Shown one piece after another: positions 42,262-51,477 of a DNA stretch of 64,000 nucleotides. The stretch comes from Brevibacillus panacihumi W25 (GTDB lineage: Bacteria; Bacillota; Bacilli; Brevibacillales; Brevibacillaceae). Position 1 is the stretch's first letter. Each line of letters opens with the position of its first letter. The stretch lies in the NCBI RefSeq assembly GCF_000503775.1, contig NZ_KI629785.1, forward strand, positions 1,673,501 through 1,737,500, given 5' to 3'. Both the position numbers and the translations under genes were made by a program. The notes under the pieces are model-generated. The model worked only from the letters and a program-made list of their open reading frames with translations, was not told where the DNA came from and did no database searches.

Positions 42262-43161
42262 TTACGTCTCCGTGATCGTTCCGCCATTTACATGCAATAC
42301 CTGCCCGGACACGTATCCGGAATCGTCAGACGCCAAATACACATAAGTAGGAGCAAGTTCAAACGGCTGTCCTGCTCTGCGCATCGGCGTGTCCGTTCCA
42401 AAGGTCGTCACATACTCCGCTGAAAAGCTGGATACGATCAGCGGGGTCCAAATCGGCCCCGGCGCTACCGCATTCACTCGGATTCCACGGTCCTGGAGTT
42501 GAAGGGACAAGGAACGCGTGAAGGACACAATGGCTCCTTTCGTCGAGGAATAATCCAGGAGCAGCGGCTCTCCCTGATAGGCGGTGACGGAGGCAGTGCT
42601 GATGATCGAGCTGCCGGGTTGCAGATAAGGCAGGGCTGCCTTCGTCAAGAAAAAGTGGGGATACATATTGGTTCGGAAGGTATCCTCCAGCTGCTCCCTG
42701 CTGATGTCAAGGATACTGTGCTGAGGGAATTGGACAGCCTGATTGAGGACCAGTACATCCAGTTTGCCAAAAAAGGAAATCGTCTGGGTCACCACCTCCT
42801 GACACCATGCCTCCTCCCGCAAATCCCCCGGGAGCAAGAGACAGCGACGTCCATATCCCTCGATGATGCTTTTGGTTTCCTCCGCATCCACATGCTCGTC
42901 AAAATAGGGTATTGCGACATCGGCTCCTTCCTTGGCAAAGGCTACCGCCGCTGCCCTTCCAATCCCGCTGTCGCCTCCTGTGATGATCGCAATCTTTCCT
43001 TGCAATTTCCCGCTCCCCAAGTAGGCAGGATTGTCGTAGATCGGACGAGGAACCATCAGGTATTCCATTCCTGGCTGACGATCCTGATGCTGCGGCGGGA
43101 ATGTGATCGGCGTCTCCTCACACGTCGTTTTCGAACTGTAATACGGGTACATCGGGTACAT
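42262..43161 (-). CDS. SDR family oxidoreductase (YhdF/YhxC-like)
   Basis: A 299-residue short-chain dehydrogenase. An extended N-terminus (MYPMYPYYSS, then QPGMEYLMVPRP) is typical of the YhdF/YhxC/GsiB-type stress-related SDRs. The NAD(P) motif is TGGDSGIGRA, with catalytic Ser and Tyr-Lys in ISTASVTAYQ and DYSSTKGA. The end is SGQVLHVNGGTITE. The ATG at 43159-43161 follows a GAGAGGGGG site. The substrate is unknown. It follows the flavin reductase gene by 69 bases. Confidence 0.88.
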   Translation of the reverse strand: MYPMYPYYSSKTTCEETPITFPPQHQDRQPGMEYLMVPRPIYDNPAYLGSGKLQGKIAIITGGDSGIGRAAAVAFAKEGADVAIPYFDEHVDAEETKSIIEGYGRRCLLLPGDLREEAWCQEVVTQTISFFGKLDVLVLNQAVQFPQHSILDISREQLEDTFRTNMYPHFFLTKAALPYLQPGSSIISTASVTAYQGEPLLLDYSSTKGAIVSFTRSLSLQLQDRGIRVNAVAPGPIWTPLIVSSFSAEYVTTFGTDTPMRRAGQPFELAPTYVYLASDDSGYVSGQVLHVNGGTITET

Positions 43162-43230
43162 AGCGAATCCCCCTCTCGAAATCGATACCATTAGGATATG
43201 CGCCTATGCGAAAGGGGTTCTTCTAGCGAT

Positions 43231-43851
43231 CTACCTCTCTGCGCGAAAGTTCGTGCCGAGAGCTTGCCCGAGCCCAAAATAGTGGCGGAAGTTGTAGAGA
43301 AGCGGGCTCCACTTCGCCGGATCGATATGATGCTCGCCCAAAACAATGCCCTCATGTGCATGGACTTGGAGTACTTCCGTCTCGATGACAGCAAATTCCG
43401 GAGCATGTTCCGGCATGCGAATATGCTTGACGACAGCTTCCAATTGCAACGGGCACTCGAGGATGCGCGAAGGCTTGACGTTAACGGACGCTGCGGGTGT
43501 AAATCCACTGATCTCGAATTTGTCTTTTTGATAGGAATACCCCATGCTTTGCTTGAACGGTGGCACCGGGTCCTTTCCGGTATAAGGAGCCAGCCGCTCT
43601 ACCTGTTCCCAGAGACTCGGGTCCGGGAGATTCAGCACGCATTCCCCATGCCGCATGAGATTTTCCAAGGCTTTCCCGCCCGCACCCAGACCGAGGACAA
43701 CGGTATACCCCAAGGCCCATGACGATGATATAGGCGTGATATTTGTGGTCCCATCCTCATTGCTGGTATTCAGCAGGATGACAGGGGTTCCATAATACAA
43801 AATCTTTGGTTTTACGGTTTTCATAGCTGGCAGCTTTAAGTCTTGCTTCAC
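43231..43851 (-). CDS. Flavin reductase-like FMN-binding split-barrel protein
   Basis: A 206-residue protein with the split-barrel pattern ILYYGTPVILLNTSNEDGTTNITPISSSWALGYTVVLGLG, near the start of the flavin reductase domain. SGFTPAASVNVKPSRILECPLQLEA follows. It probably binds FMN and reduces it, or acts on a small substrate with it. The GTG at 43849-43851 is preceded by GGAGGAG; an ATG 27 bases later has no good site. Confidence 0.83.
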   Translation of the reverse strand: MKQDLKLPAMKTVKPKILYYGTPVILLNTSNEDGTTNITPISSSWALGYTVVLGLGAGGKALENLMRHGECVLNLPDPSLWEQVERLAPYTGKDPVPPFKQSMGYSYQKDKFEISGFTPAASVNVKPSRILECPLQLEAVVKHIRMPEHAPEFAVIETEVLQVHAHEGIVLGEHHIDPAKWSPLLYNFRHYFGLGQALGTNFRAER

Positions 43852-43929
43852 GTCTGCAATCTCCTCCTGTGCTGTTCTTGAAGAGATTGTAGAATGAAAA
43901 CATTTCACCCTCCATCGAAGTATGAAAAA

Positions 43930-43972
43930 GCAAACAGGGCTGTCGCTAGATCCGACAGCCCTGCTTTGTTTT
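43930..43972. terminator. Intrinsic terminator
   Basis: CAGGGCTGTCG and CGACAGCCCTG form an 11-bp perfect stem flanked by AAAGCA and TGCTTTGTTTT. It ends the GNAT gene on the minus strand. Confidence 0.92.
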
Positions 43973-43984
43973 ACTTCTCTTTTC

Positions 43985-44434
43985 CTACAAAGATAATTTC
44001 ATTCCCTCATGACTCCTCACAAATCCGAGCCGATCATAGAATCGATGGGCGTCCGGACGCGATTTGTCAGTCGTCAGCTGAACAAGTCCGCAGCCCTGCT
44101 CTTTCGCCAGCTCAATCGCGTGGCGGAACAGCGCTTCTCCAATGCCCTGGCTGCGATACTCCCGATCTACGCGCACCCCTTCGATTTGCGCCCGTTTCAT
44201 CCCCAGGCGCGCCAGTCCAGGAATGATGGTCAACTGGAGGCAGCCAATCACTTTGTCGTGATCGACTGCGACAAGCACGGAATTGCCGACCTGCCTTTGA
44301 ATATCAGAGAAAGCATCGAGATAGGCTTGCGGCAGCGGGTCTTCATATCGTTCCCGGGTTGCTCCCAATTCATCGTCGGCCAACAGACGCACAATCTCTG
44401 CCAAATCACTTTGCACAGCTGCTCGTATTTCCAT
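43985..44434 (-). CDS. GNAT family N-acetyltransferase
   Basis: A 149-residue GNAT protein. The acetyl-CoA loop is VDREYRSQGIGEALFRHAIELA and the end is RPDAHRFYDRLGFVRSHEGMKL, a common arrangement in small bacterial acetyltransferases. The ATG at 44432-44434 has GGGGA upstream. It is probably in one unit with the HTH gene 75 bases upstream. The substrate is unknown. Confidence 0.86.
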   Translation of the reverse strand: MEIRAAVQSDLAEIVRLLADDELGATRERYEDPLPQAYLDAFSDIQRQVGNSVLVAVDHDKVIGCLQLTIIPGLARLGMKRAQIEGVRVDREYRSQGIGEALFRHAIELAKEQGCGLVQLTTDKSRPDAHRFYDRLGFVRSHEGMKLSL

Positions 44435-44509
44435 GATTCCGTCCCCTTTCCCCAACTGCTTCACAATCGCTTTCAAACTATCCATTCTCTTTATCCACCC
44501 CAAATCCTT

Positions 44510-45163
44510 TCAGGGCAGCTTTTTCTCCTGTTCGTGCTGCATCGCTATCGCCATTTTCATGACGGCACTCCGCTTAATCTCGTAATATCGTTGACGTGAG
44601 ACCCCCAGGACCTTGGCAATCACATTGTTCTTATCTCCATCGAGCAGCGCTTCGACAATCAGCCGCTCTTGCTCATCCGTAATCGTCTCCACTGCCCGGT
44701 CGATGCGCGCGATCTTCTTTTGCAGATTTTGCAGCCGGTTCCACTTGCGCTCCCTGCGAACGACCTCGGCATGCGTCTTGTCCGCGTTTCTGCCTTGTGC
44801 TTTGGGCATTGCCGAATCCACACCGTACTGGGCAATCATCCCCTCGCCCGCTTCTCGCAAATAGCTTTGAATCCGGACCACTTCAATCTGCATGTACGGG
44901 TAGTCGCGAATATCGTCCTCTGTCCGCGAAATGAGATCGAGTGCGGGTTGCAGTCCGGCAGAAACGTTATATTCGGCTGCGTTCTCCATGATTTTTCCCT
45001 CGTGGTCTGATTTGAACTTGTCCCATTCCGGGCAACTGTCAATCATCCCGACATGCTTGTCGTGAACCTGGCAGCGCGCTTTCTTGCCCCATCCGGTCGC
45101 CGGACAATGCTCGCAAACCATTTCCCTCAAGTAGTCACTGCTCATCAATGTGTTCGGTACCAT
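44510..45163 (-). CDS. Zinc-binding HTH protein, phage regulator/sigma-like
   Basis: A 217-residue protein. The N-terminal part holds CEHCPATGWGKKARC with another Cys in IDSCPEW, a probable zinc site. The C-terminal part (about 150-210) has a sigma-region-4 or ArpU/RinA-like HTH (IVEALLDGDKNNVIAKVLGVSRQRYYEIK). Such proteins are common late regulators in phages of Bacillota. The ATG at 45161-45163 follows GGGAGGG. It may be a relic of the same phage as the lysis cassette at 35-41 kb, or a domestic regulator; I cannot decide. Confidence 0.65.
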   Translation of the reverse strand: MVPNTLMSSDYLREMVCEHCPATGWGKKARCQVHDKHVGMIDSCPEWDKFKSDHEGKIMENAAEYNVSAGLQPALDLISRTEDDIRDYPYMQIEVVRIQSYLREAGEGMIAQYGVDSAMPKAQGRNADKTHAEVVRRERKWNRLQNLQKKIARIDRAVETITDEQERLIVEALLDGDKNNVIAKVLGVSRQRYYEIKRSAVMKMAIAMQHEQEKKLP

Positions 45164-45332
45164 TCTGCTTCCCTCCCTATTCAAAATAGGAACACATGTT
45201 CTCTTTTTCTTGTACAATATCTCACACTCAAATGTATAGTTCAAGATGTTTTTACTAAAATTCCCCAAGTCGACAGAGAGACTCAAGCCAAAAAAACGGC
45301 TCTGACAGCGGTTTGGCAGCGCTATTTTACCC

Positions 45333-45373
45333 GAAAAAAAAGCACCATTTTCCCGAATCGAGAAAATGATGCT
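45333..45373 (-). terminator. Terminator of the rhamnose operon
   Basis: Arms AGCACCATTTTC and GAAAATGATGCT (one mismatch) with eight T residues on the minus strand just after rhaA. Confidence 0.85.
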
Positions 45374-45389
45374 AAATATTTCACTATAC

Positions 45390-46652
45390 CTAAACCTCTC
45401 GAACAGACAGGACCTCCTGTTCGTATGCCTTTACCTCGTCCAGCCAGGCTTCGCGTACCGGTACACCCTGTCTGGCACAGTAGTAGTCCCAAACCGCTCC
45501 GTAGGGATAGGATTTGAATTCTTCCAGCAATGCGAGGCGGGTCGTATAATCCTTCGCCAGCTCAGCCTGCCTCAGCAGCTCGGTCGGCTCCAGCATCGCC
45601 CGCAGCAGCGCCTTCAGGGTATTGCGCATCCCGATCACCCAAGCTGCGATCCGATTGATGCTGGCATCGAAAAAGTCGAGCCCGATATGCGTCTTCGCCA
45701 GCAAATCGTGGCGGACCAGTTCGCAGGCGATGTCCAGCAGCTCGTCGTCCATAATCACTACATGGTCGCTGTCCCAGCGAACAGGACGGCTGATGTGCAG
45801 CAGGATCCCTTCCGCGAACAAGGCCAGCGAGCTGAGCTTGCCGGATATTGTCTCCGTCGGATGGAAGTGGCCTGCATCGAGGCAGATCAGCTTGTTGTTT
45901 TGCAGCCCGTATCCCATGTAAAACTCATGCGAGCCGACTACATAGCTCTCCGAACCGATCCCGAACACTTTGCTCTCCACCGCATCCAGATGCGAAGCCG
46001 GGTCCAGCCGCTCGGCAAAAATCTCGTCGAGCGACTCCTTCAAGCGTCTCCTCGGCCCCAACCGGTCGACCGGGATATCCTTGAAGCCGTCCGGCACCCA
46101 GACGTTCGTCACGCAGGTTTGCCCGAGCTCCTGTCCAAAATAAGCGCCAATTTTTCGCGATGCTTTGCAGTGATCGATCCAGAACTGGCGAATCTGCGGA
46201 TCGGGATGACTCAGGGTAAAGCCGTCCGCTGACTTCTCATGGGAAAAGCAGGTCGGGTTAAAATCCAATCCCAGGCCATGCTCCTTCGCCCATTTGACCC
46301 AATTGGCAAAATGCTTCGGCTCCAGCTGATCCAATTCCACCCGCTCGTCCGTGTCGGCGTAGATGGCATGCAGATTTACCTTGTGCTTGCCGGGGATCAG
46401 GGAGAAGGCTTTCTCCAAATCCTGACGCAATTCATCCGCAGTACGTGCTGCTCCCGGATAATTCCCCGTTACGGCAATGCCCCCCGTCAGTTCCTGGTCG
46501 CGGTTGAGAAAACCGCGCACATCATCCCCCTGCCAGCAATGCATGGACACCTTCACCTGCGCCAGTCTGTCCAGGACCTTGTCTGTATCAATGCCGTGTA
46601 TCGCGTACAGTTCCTTCGCCGCCTGATAGCTGGCGGTCAGCTTTGCTTCCAT
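45390..46652 (-). CDS. rhaA: L-rhamnose isomerase
   Basis: A 420-residue enzyme that converts L-rhamnose to L-rhamnulose in the cytoplasm. Family features include [14 protein letters not shown], the metal-site region [13 protein letters not shown] and [12 protein letters not shown], and [16 protein letters not shown]. Length matches E. coli RhaA. The ATG at 46650-46652 follows AGGAGGGGG and lies inside the last codons of rhaB, giving a 65-base overlap. It is the last gene of the rhamnose operon, ahead of a strong terminator. Confidence 0.95.
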   Translation of the reverse strand: MEAKLTASYQAAKELYAIHGIDTDKVLDRLAQVKVSMHCWQGDDVRGFLNRDQELTGGIAVTGNYPGAARTADELRQDLEKAFSLIPGKHKVNLHAIYADTDERVELDQLEPKHFANWVKWAKEHGLGLDFNPTCFSHEKSADGFTLSHPDPQIRQFWIDHCKASRKIGAYFGQELGQTCVTNVWVPDGFKDIPVDRLGPRRRLKESLDEIFAERLDPASHLDAVESKVFGIGSESYVVGSHEFYMGYGLQNNKLICLDAGHFHPTETISGKLSSLALFAEGILLHISRPVRWDSDHVVIMDDELLDIACELVRHDLLAKTHIGLDFFDASINRIAAWVIGMRNTLKALLRAMLEPTELLRQAELAKDYTTRLALLEEFKSYPYGAVWDYYCARQGVPVREAWLDEVKAYEQEVLSVREV

Positions 46653-48126
46653 GTCCCATACCCCCTCCTGTTCCACCTCTGGCGATCCGGGCGAACGCCT
46701 CCAGCCTGGATTCCTGCCCTGTCCGTTCTTGCGGCCAATAGGTCTTCCCTAAAAAGGACTGGCGGATCAGCCTTCTGCCCTCCTGGACGTCCTTCAGCTT
46801 TTGGCTGGCGATCATCTGCACCAACAGATTGCCCATCGCCGTCGACTCAGTCGGTCCCGCGATCACCTTTTTCCCCGAGACATCGGCTGTCAACTGACAG
46901 AGCAGCTCGTTGTTCGACCCGCCTCCCACGATGTGGATGACCGTGATCATATTCCCTGTAATCGCTTCCAATTCTTTGACTGCAAGCGCATAGAGGATAG
47001 CCAGATTATCATAGATGCACCGCGCCACCTCACCCGGCGTCCCGGGTACTTCCTGTCCGCTCTCCTCGCAATAAGCCTGGATCTCCTTGACCATATCGGG
47101 TGGGTGCAGAAAGCGGTCATCGGTAAAATCGACATAATACCGAAACGCCTGCTCCCGACCCGCCAGCTCCACGAACTCCGCAAACGAGATCTGCTCCTGA
47201 TAGCTTCGCTGCACCTCTTGGATCAGCCACAGGCCCATGATGTTTTTGAGAAAACGGTAGGTGTGGTACGCGCCCCATTCATTGGCAAAATTGCTGCTCT
47301 GCGCCCGCTCGTCATGGATCGGTCGAGGCATTTCCACACCGATCAACGACCAGGTCCCGCTGCTCAAATAGGCAAAAGGCTCCTCCTGATCCGCCGGAAC
47401 ACCGAGGACCGCTGATGCGGTGTCATGAGTTGCAACCACAATTACTTTACAATCAGGCAGGTCGTACTTCTCTCTTAACGACTGGCTGATCTCCCCCAGA
47501 ACCGTTCCGGGCTGAACGAGTTCGGCAAACTGGCTTCGTGACAACGAAAGCAGGCGAAGCAAGTCCTCGTCAAAGTCCTTCGTATGCAGATTCAGCAGCT
47601 GGGTCGTCGAGGCATTCGTCACCTCGTTCACCAGCTTACCTGTCAGCAGGAAGGTCAAATAGTCGGGCACCAGCAGGATTTTGTCTGCCTGCTTAAGCTC
47701 GGCGGGATCGTGAACCGCCAGTTGGAACAGCGTATTGAACTTCTGGAACTGGATCCCGGTCTTCTCATAGATCTCTCGAGCCGAAAGCTGCCTCTTTACA
47801 ATCTCGACCGCATCGCGTGTCCGCTCGTCCCGGTAGGCGTACACCTCATGCACCCTTTTGCCCTCCCGATCCAGCAGCACGTAGTCTACAGCCCATGTGT
47901 CAATTCCCAGGGTACACGCAGATATGCCCATGCTTTTTGCCTTTTGCAGACCGATCAGCACTTGTTCGAACAAATAGTCGATATTCCAATAGCAATGTCC
48001 GTTGCGCTCGGCAAATCCATTGGCAAAACGGTGGATTTCCGTCAGGGAGAGGCGTCCGTCAACGACCCTCCCCCACACCAGCCTGCCGCTGGACGCTCCG
48101 ATGTCTACGGCTATATGATTTTCCAC
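46588..48126 (-). CDS. rhaB: Rhamnulokinase
   Basis: A 512-residue FGGY-family kinase that phosphorylates L-rhamnulose. The N-terminal ATP site begins [30 protein letters not shown] and [14 protein letters not shown] are typical of RhaB, and [20 protein letters not shown] is the second ATP motif. The GTG at 48124-48126 follows GAGGTG. The protein is somewhat longer than usual because its last codons run into rhaA; the tail ([17 protein letters not shown]) does not look conserved. It lies 10 bases after rhaM. Confidence 0.94.
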   Translation of the reverse strand: MENHIAVDIGASSGRLVWGRVVDGRLSLTEIHRFANGFAERNGHCYWNIDYLFEQVLIGLQKAKSMGISACTLGIDTWAVDYVLLDREGKRVHEVYAYRDERTRDAVEIVKRQLSAREIYEKTGIQFQKFNTLFQLAVHDPAELKQADKILLVPDYLTFLLTGKLVNEVTNASTTQLLNLHTKDFDEDLLRLLSLSRSQFAELVQPGTVLGEISQSLREKYDLPDCKVIVVATHDTASAVLGVPADQEEPFAYLSSGTWSLIGVEMPRPIHDERAQSSNFANEWGAYHTYRFLKNIMGLWLIQEVQRSYQEQISFAEFVELAGREQAFRYYVDFTDDRFLHPPDMVKEIQAYCEESGQEVPGTPGEVARCIYDNLAILYALAVKELEAITGNMITVIHIVGGGSNNELLCQLTADVSGKKVIAGPTESTAMGNLLVQMIASQKLKDVQEGRRLIRQSFLGKTYWPQERTGQESRLEAFARIARGGTGGGMGHGSKADRQLSGGEGTVRDTRH

Positions 48127-48136
48127 GGCCTGCACC

Positions 48137-48457
48137 TCACTTATTCCCGAGATGAAACACTTCCTGCAGCTCGACCGTAACCGGGCTATGATCCGCATGG
48201 GTCTCCATGACATCCTTCATGTACGCCCACCATTTTTGGCAGATTTCCGTCTCTGCGGTCTTGCCCCAGCGCTCTTCGTCATCGATTTCCAGATAGGCGA
48301 ACAAGGTATTTGTCTTCGCGTCCAGAAAAATCGAATAGCTCTGTGCGCCATGCTCGCGCAGCATCTCCACCATCTCGGGCCAAATCTCGTCGTGCCGCTT
48401 CTGGTACTCCGCATGGCAGTCGGCAAATACCTTCATGGCAAAAGCCTTGCGAATCAT
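48137..48457 (-). CDS. rhaM: L-rhamnose mutarotase
   Basis: A 106-residue mutarotase that interconverts the alpha and beta anomers of rhamnose. The Y-Q-K-R-H-D-E-I-W-P-E motif and LFAYLEIDDEERW match the RhaM/YulD family. The ATG at 48455-48457 has AGGAGGGG nine bases upstream. It sits between the lutC and rhaB genes. Confidence 0.94.
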   Translation of the reverse strand: MIRKAFAMKVFADCHAEYQKRHDEIWPEMVEMLREHGAQSYSIFLDAKTNTLFAYLEIDDEERWGKTAETEICQKWWAYMKDVMETHADHSPVTVELQEVFHLGNK

Positions 48458-48492
48458 CTTGAAATCCCCTCCTCTTTTCACTCCCAATACAT

Positions 48493-49185
48493 TCAGCCCA
48501 CGATCAGGGCAAACACAACCCCTGGGCCGTGAACGCCAATCGTCAGATCATTTTCAATGTCGGCAGAGCGGCTTGGTCCCGAGATAAAATGGATGCCTGC
48601 GGGAAATTGCGCTCGCGGACGGCCATCAAAATGAGCCAGCACCTCCCCCATGCGCGTCGCAATCCGCTCCGCCGGAAGGATCGCCATCACGACAGCAGGC
48701 AAAAGACTGACTGACCTGCCCTGATTGCCAGATGAGGTGCAAACCAGAGAACCCGTGTAGGCGATGCCGTACTCTGCCATTGTAATTCCGATATCTGCCT
48801 CTGCTGCATAGCGAAGCACATCCTTCTGCTCTTCCGCATGCCAGACGACGATTTCTGCTTCCGGCAGGGCTTGTTGCCAATCCAGCGCATTCAGCTCCGG
48901 CTGATTTTGGCGGATGATCTCATAGGCTCCCAGTTCCTTTGCCTTTTCCGCGATATAGGTTTTCGCTGCCTCCAGATCAGGTACCCGAACCACATGTCCG
49001 CCAGCCTTTTGCCAGTTCTCGCTGAACAGAGCGATTCGCTCCTCCTGATCAAGCGAAAAACGCCGCCAATCCGGCGGAGCGCCCTTGTGAGGATGAGCAG
49101 GCTTTTCCGTCAATCGCGGACGACCAAGGCGGTCTGCGATTCTTTGCATGAACCGATCCTGCTTGTTGCGCGACTCTTCATTCAT
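48493..49185 (-). CDS. lutC: LutC-like lactate utilization protein (LUD domain)
   Basis: A 230-residue LUD-domain protein. ITMAEYGIAYTGSLVCTSSGNQGRSVSLLPAV is the family core and FISGPSRSADIENDLTIGVHGP is its end. With LutA and LutB it forms the L-lactate oxidase system of Bacillota. The ATG at 49183-49185 overlaps the end of lutB by eight bases. It acts here within the rhamnose operon, which produces lactate from lactaldehyde. Confidence 0.92.
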   Translation of the reverse strand: MNEESRNKQDRFMQRIADRLGRPRLTEKPAHPHKGAPPDWRRFSLDQEERIALFSENWQKAGGHVVRVPDLEAAKTYIAEKAKELGAYEIIRQNQPELNALDWQQALPEAEIVVWHAEEQKDVLRYAAEADIGITMAEYGIAYTGSLVCTSSGNQGRSVSLLPAVVMAILPAERIATRMGEVLAHFDGRPRAQFPAGIHFISGPSRSADIENDLTIGVHGPGVVFALIVG

Positions 49186-50686
49186 CGCCCACGCCACCTT
49201 TCTCGCGTTCGTTGAGATGGCGGTGCAGCCGTTCCCGTATCTGCTCATCCATCTCTGTCCGCTCCCTCTGGATGTCGCGCTCCAATGCCTGCCAGCCCTC
49301 GCGAAAGGACTTCTTGGGCAATGGAGACGTATGCCTGTGCTGGTTCCAGCCCTTAAGCGGCCCAATCCTGGCCTTGATGACACCATCTCGCAGCAAAAGC
49401 TTCTGCATGACGCGTCCCCAGCGCAGGGCGCGACCGTACCGCTTGTGCGACGACATCACAAAGCGAAAGCCTTTCATCCCCGCTTTCTCTTCCCCGGACT
49501 GTACCCCTTGCTCCACTTTTCGCTGTCGCAGATAGACCAGCATGTCATGCAGCGGGATTTTGACCGGACATGCTTCATAGCAGGCGCCGCACAGACTGGA
49601 GGCATTGGCGATGTCGTCCCATTCGGCTACGTTTTTGTTCAGCGCAGGCTTCAGCACCGCCCCGATCGGACCGCTGTAGGTGCTGCCGTACGCGTGGCCG
49701 CCGATGTGCCGGTATACCGGGCAGGCGTTGAGACAAGCACCGCAGCGGATGCAATTGAGCAGCTCCTGAAAATGCGGGTCGCCCAATTGCAGCGACCGCC
49801 CATTGTCGACGATGATCAGGTGCATTTGCTCGGGACCGTCCCGATCCTCTGCGCGTCTCGGCCCGGAAATTCCCGACATGTAGACGGTCAGCTTCTGCCC
49901 TGTCGCCGAGCGGGGCAAGAGCGTCGCCATCACCTCGAGATCGTCCCAGGTGGGAATGATGCGCTCCATGCCCATCAGCGTAATTTGCGTCTTGGGAACA
50001 GTCGTCACCATGCGGGCGTTGCCTTCGTTTTCAAACAGAACGATGGAGCCGCTCTCCGCAATCGCAAAATTGCAGCCCGTCATTCCGATGTCGGCTTCGA
50101 GGAATTTTTCCCGCAGCTTTCTGCGCACAAAGCCTGCCAAAGCCGTCGTATCCGGGGGAAGCTCCTCCCCTGCCTCCTTGGACAGCAGTTCGGCAATCTG
50201 GTAGCGGTTTTTGTGAATGGCCGGAATGATGATATGGGACGGCGGTTCGTTCGCCAGCTGGATGATGTACTCCCCGAGGTCGGTCTCCACCGCCTCCACT
50301 CCTGCCGCTTGCAGAGCCTGGTTGATATGCAGCTCCTCGGAGACCATCGACTTGGATTTGACCACCGAACGCGCTCCGCACTGCTTGGCGATGTCCAGCG
50401 TCAGCGCCGCCGCTTCTTCGGCAGTATCGGCAAAATGGACGTGAACACCGTTGGCCCGTGCATTCTCCACGAACTCCTGCAGGTAGTAATCCAGGTGGGC
50501 GATCGTGTGCAGCCTGATCTGACGCGCTCGCTCCCGCCACTCCTCCCAGTTTCCGTGCTCCTGCGACGCCACCTGTTTGCCTGCGCGCAGCCGTTCTGTG
50601 GTGAACTTTACTGCGTTGCGCAAAAACTCGTCGGAAAGCGCCTGTCGCGCCCGCTCCTGGACTGTCCTAGGCTCGGCTGACCGCAT
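49178..50686 (-). CDS. lutB: LutB-like lactate utilization iron-sulfur protein
   Basis: A 502-residue protein with an N-terminal LUD domain and a C-terminal ferredoxin-like segment with two 4Fe-4S motifs (CIRCGACLNACPVYR and CGACYEACPVKIP). It would pass electrons from lactate oxidation toward the respiratory chain. A DUF3390-like tail follows the second motif. It overlaps lutA by 20 bases and lutC by eight, so the three are coupled. Confidence 0.94.
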   Translation of the reverse strand: MRSAEPRTVQERARQALSDEFLRNAVKFTTERLRAGKQVASQEHGNWEEWRERARQIRLHTIAHLDYYLQEFVENARANGVHVHFADTAEEAAALTLDIAKQCGARSVVKSKSMVSEELHINQALQAAGVEAVETDLGEYIIQLANEPPSHIIIPAIHKNRYQIAELLSKEAGEELPPDTTALAGFVRRKLREKFLEADIGMTGCNFAIAESGSIVLFENEGNARMVTTVPKTQITLMGMERIIPTWDDLEVMATLLPRSATGQKLTVYMSGISGPRRAEDRDGPEQMHLIIVDNGRSLQLGDPHFQELLNCIRCGACLNACPVYRHIGGHAYGSTYSGPIGAVLKPALNKNVAEWDDIANASSLCGACYEACPVKIPLHDMLVYLRQRKVEQGVQSGEEKAGMKGFRFVMSSHKRYGRALRWGRVMQKLLLRDGVIKARIGPLKGWNQHRHTSPLPKKSFREGWQALERDIQRERTEMDEQIRERLHRHLNEREKGGVGDE

Positions 50687-51428
50687 GCTCGCTCACCCCC
50701 TCGTACAGCAATTCAGCCAGATGAAGAACGCGAATCGGCTGGCCGCGATAGCTCAGATGTCCGGCTATGTTCATCAGACACCCCATGTCCGTACCGACCA
50801 GCACCTGTGCTTCGGTCTCCAGGATGTGGTCTGCCTTTTCGCTCACCATCGCCCCGGAGATGTCGCTCATCTTCACGGCAAAAGTACCGCCGAACCCGCA
50901 GCAATCCTCGGCAAAAGGCAAAGGGATCAACTCCAGACCTTTGACGTTTTCCAGCAACAGCAGCGGCTCTTCCTTGACTCCGAGCAGCCGCGACCCGTGA
51001 CAAGAGGGATGGTAGGTCACTTTGTACGGAAAACTCGCCCCGATGTTCTGTATCTCTAAGACGCGGACCAGAAATTGCGAAAATTCAAACGTTTTCTTTT
51101 GCAATCGGAGCGCTTTTTCCAACATGACGGGATCGTCGCGAAACAGCTCCGGGTAGTAATGATGAATCATCCCGGTGCAGGAGCCGGAGGGAGAGAGGAC
51201 GTAATCGCTCCCCTCAAACGCCTCCAAAATCGTTCTCGCAGACGCCTTGGCTTCCTCCCGGTATCCGCTGTTGAATGCCGGCTGACCGCAGCAGGTCTGC
51301 ACCTCGGGAAAATGAAGCGCAATTCCGTATCGGGCGAGCAAGCGGACCATCGATTCTGCTGCGCGCGGGTAGAGGCCGTCACATAAGCAGGTTACAAACA
51401 AGGAAATTTTCACCTTTACCACCTTCAT
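50667..51428 (-). CDS. lutA: LutA-like lactate utilization protein (CCG domains)
   Basis: A protein of about 253 residues with the two cysteine-rich CCG modules: TCCGQPAFNSGY and DCCGFGGTFAVKM, plus a PSGSCTGMIHHYYPEL stretch. It forms the first subunit of the LutABC lactate oxidase. The ATG at 51426-51428 was chosen; a GTG at 51411-51413 (MKISLFVTCL) is equally plausible and matches B. subtilis LutA better. It follows the rhaEW gene by about 49 bases. Confidence 0.92.
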   Translation of the reverse strand: MKVVKVKISLFVTCLCDGLYPRAAESMVRLLARYGIALHFPEVQTCCGQPAFNSGYREEAKASARTILEAFEGSDYVLSPSGSCTGMIHHYYPELFRDDPVMLEKALRLQKKTFEFSQFLVRVLEIQNIGASFPYKVTYHPSCHGSRLLGVKEEPLLLLENVKGLELIPLPFAEDCCGFGGTFAVKMSDISGAMVSEKADHILETEAQVLVGTDMGCLMNIAGHLSYRGQPIRVLHLAELLYEGVSEHAVSRA

Positions 51429-51477
51429 TTCACTGTCATCCCTTTTTCTTCGCGGGTGCGTGCGGCGATCCCTGCCG

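Noticed and set aside
35156-45163. Complete prophage
   Set aside because: Only lysis, XkdX-like, tiny ORFs and a possible regulator are phage-like. No terminase, portal, capsid, tail-tape or integrase genes are present.
49148-50680. 510-codon open frame on the plus strand
   Set aside because: Antisense to lutB, whose two iron-sulfur motifs are intact.
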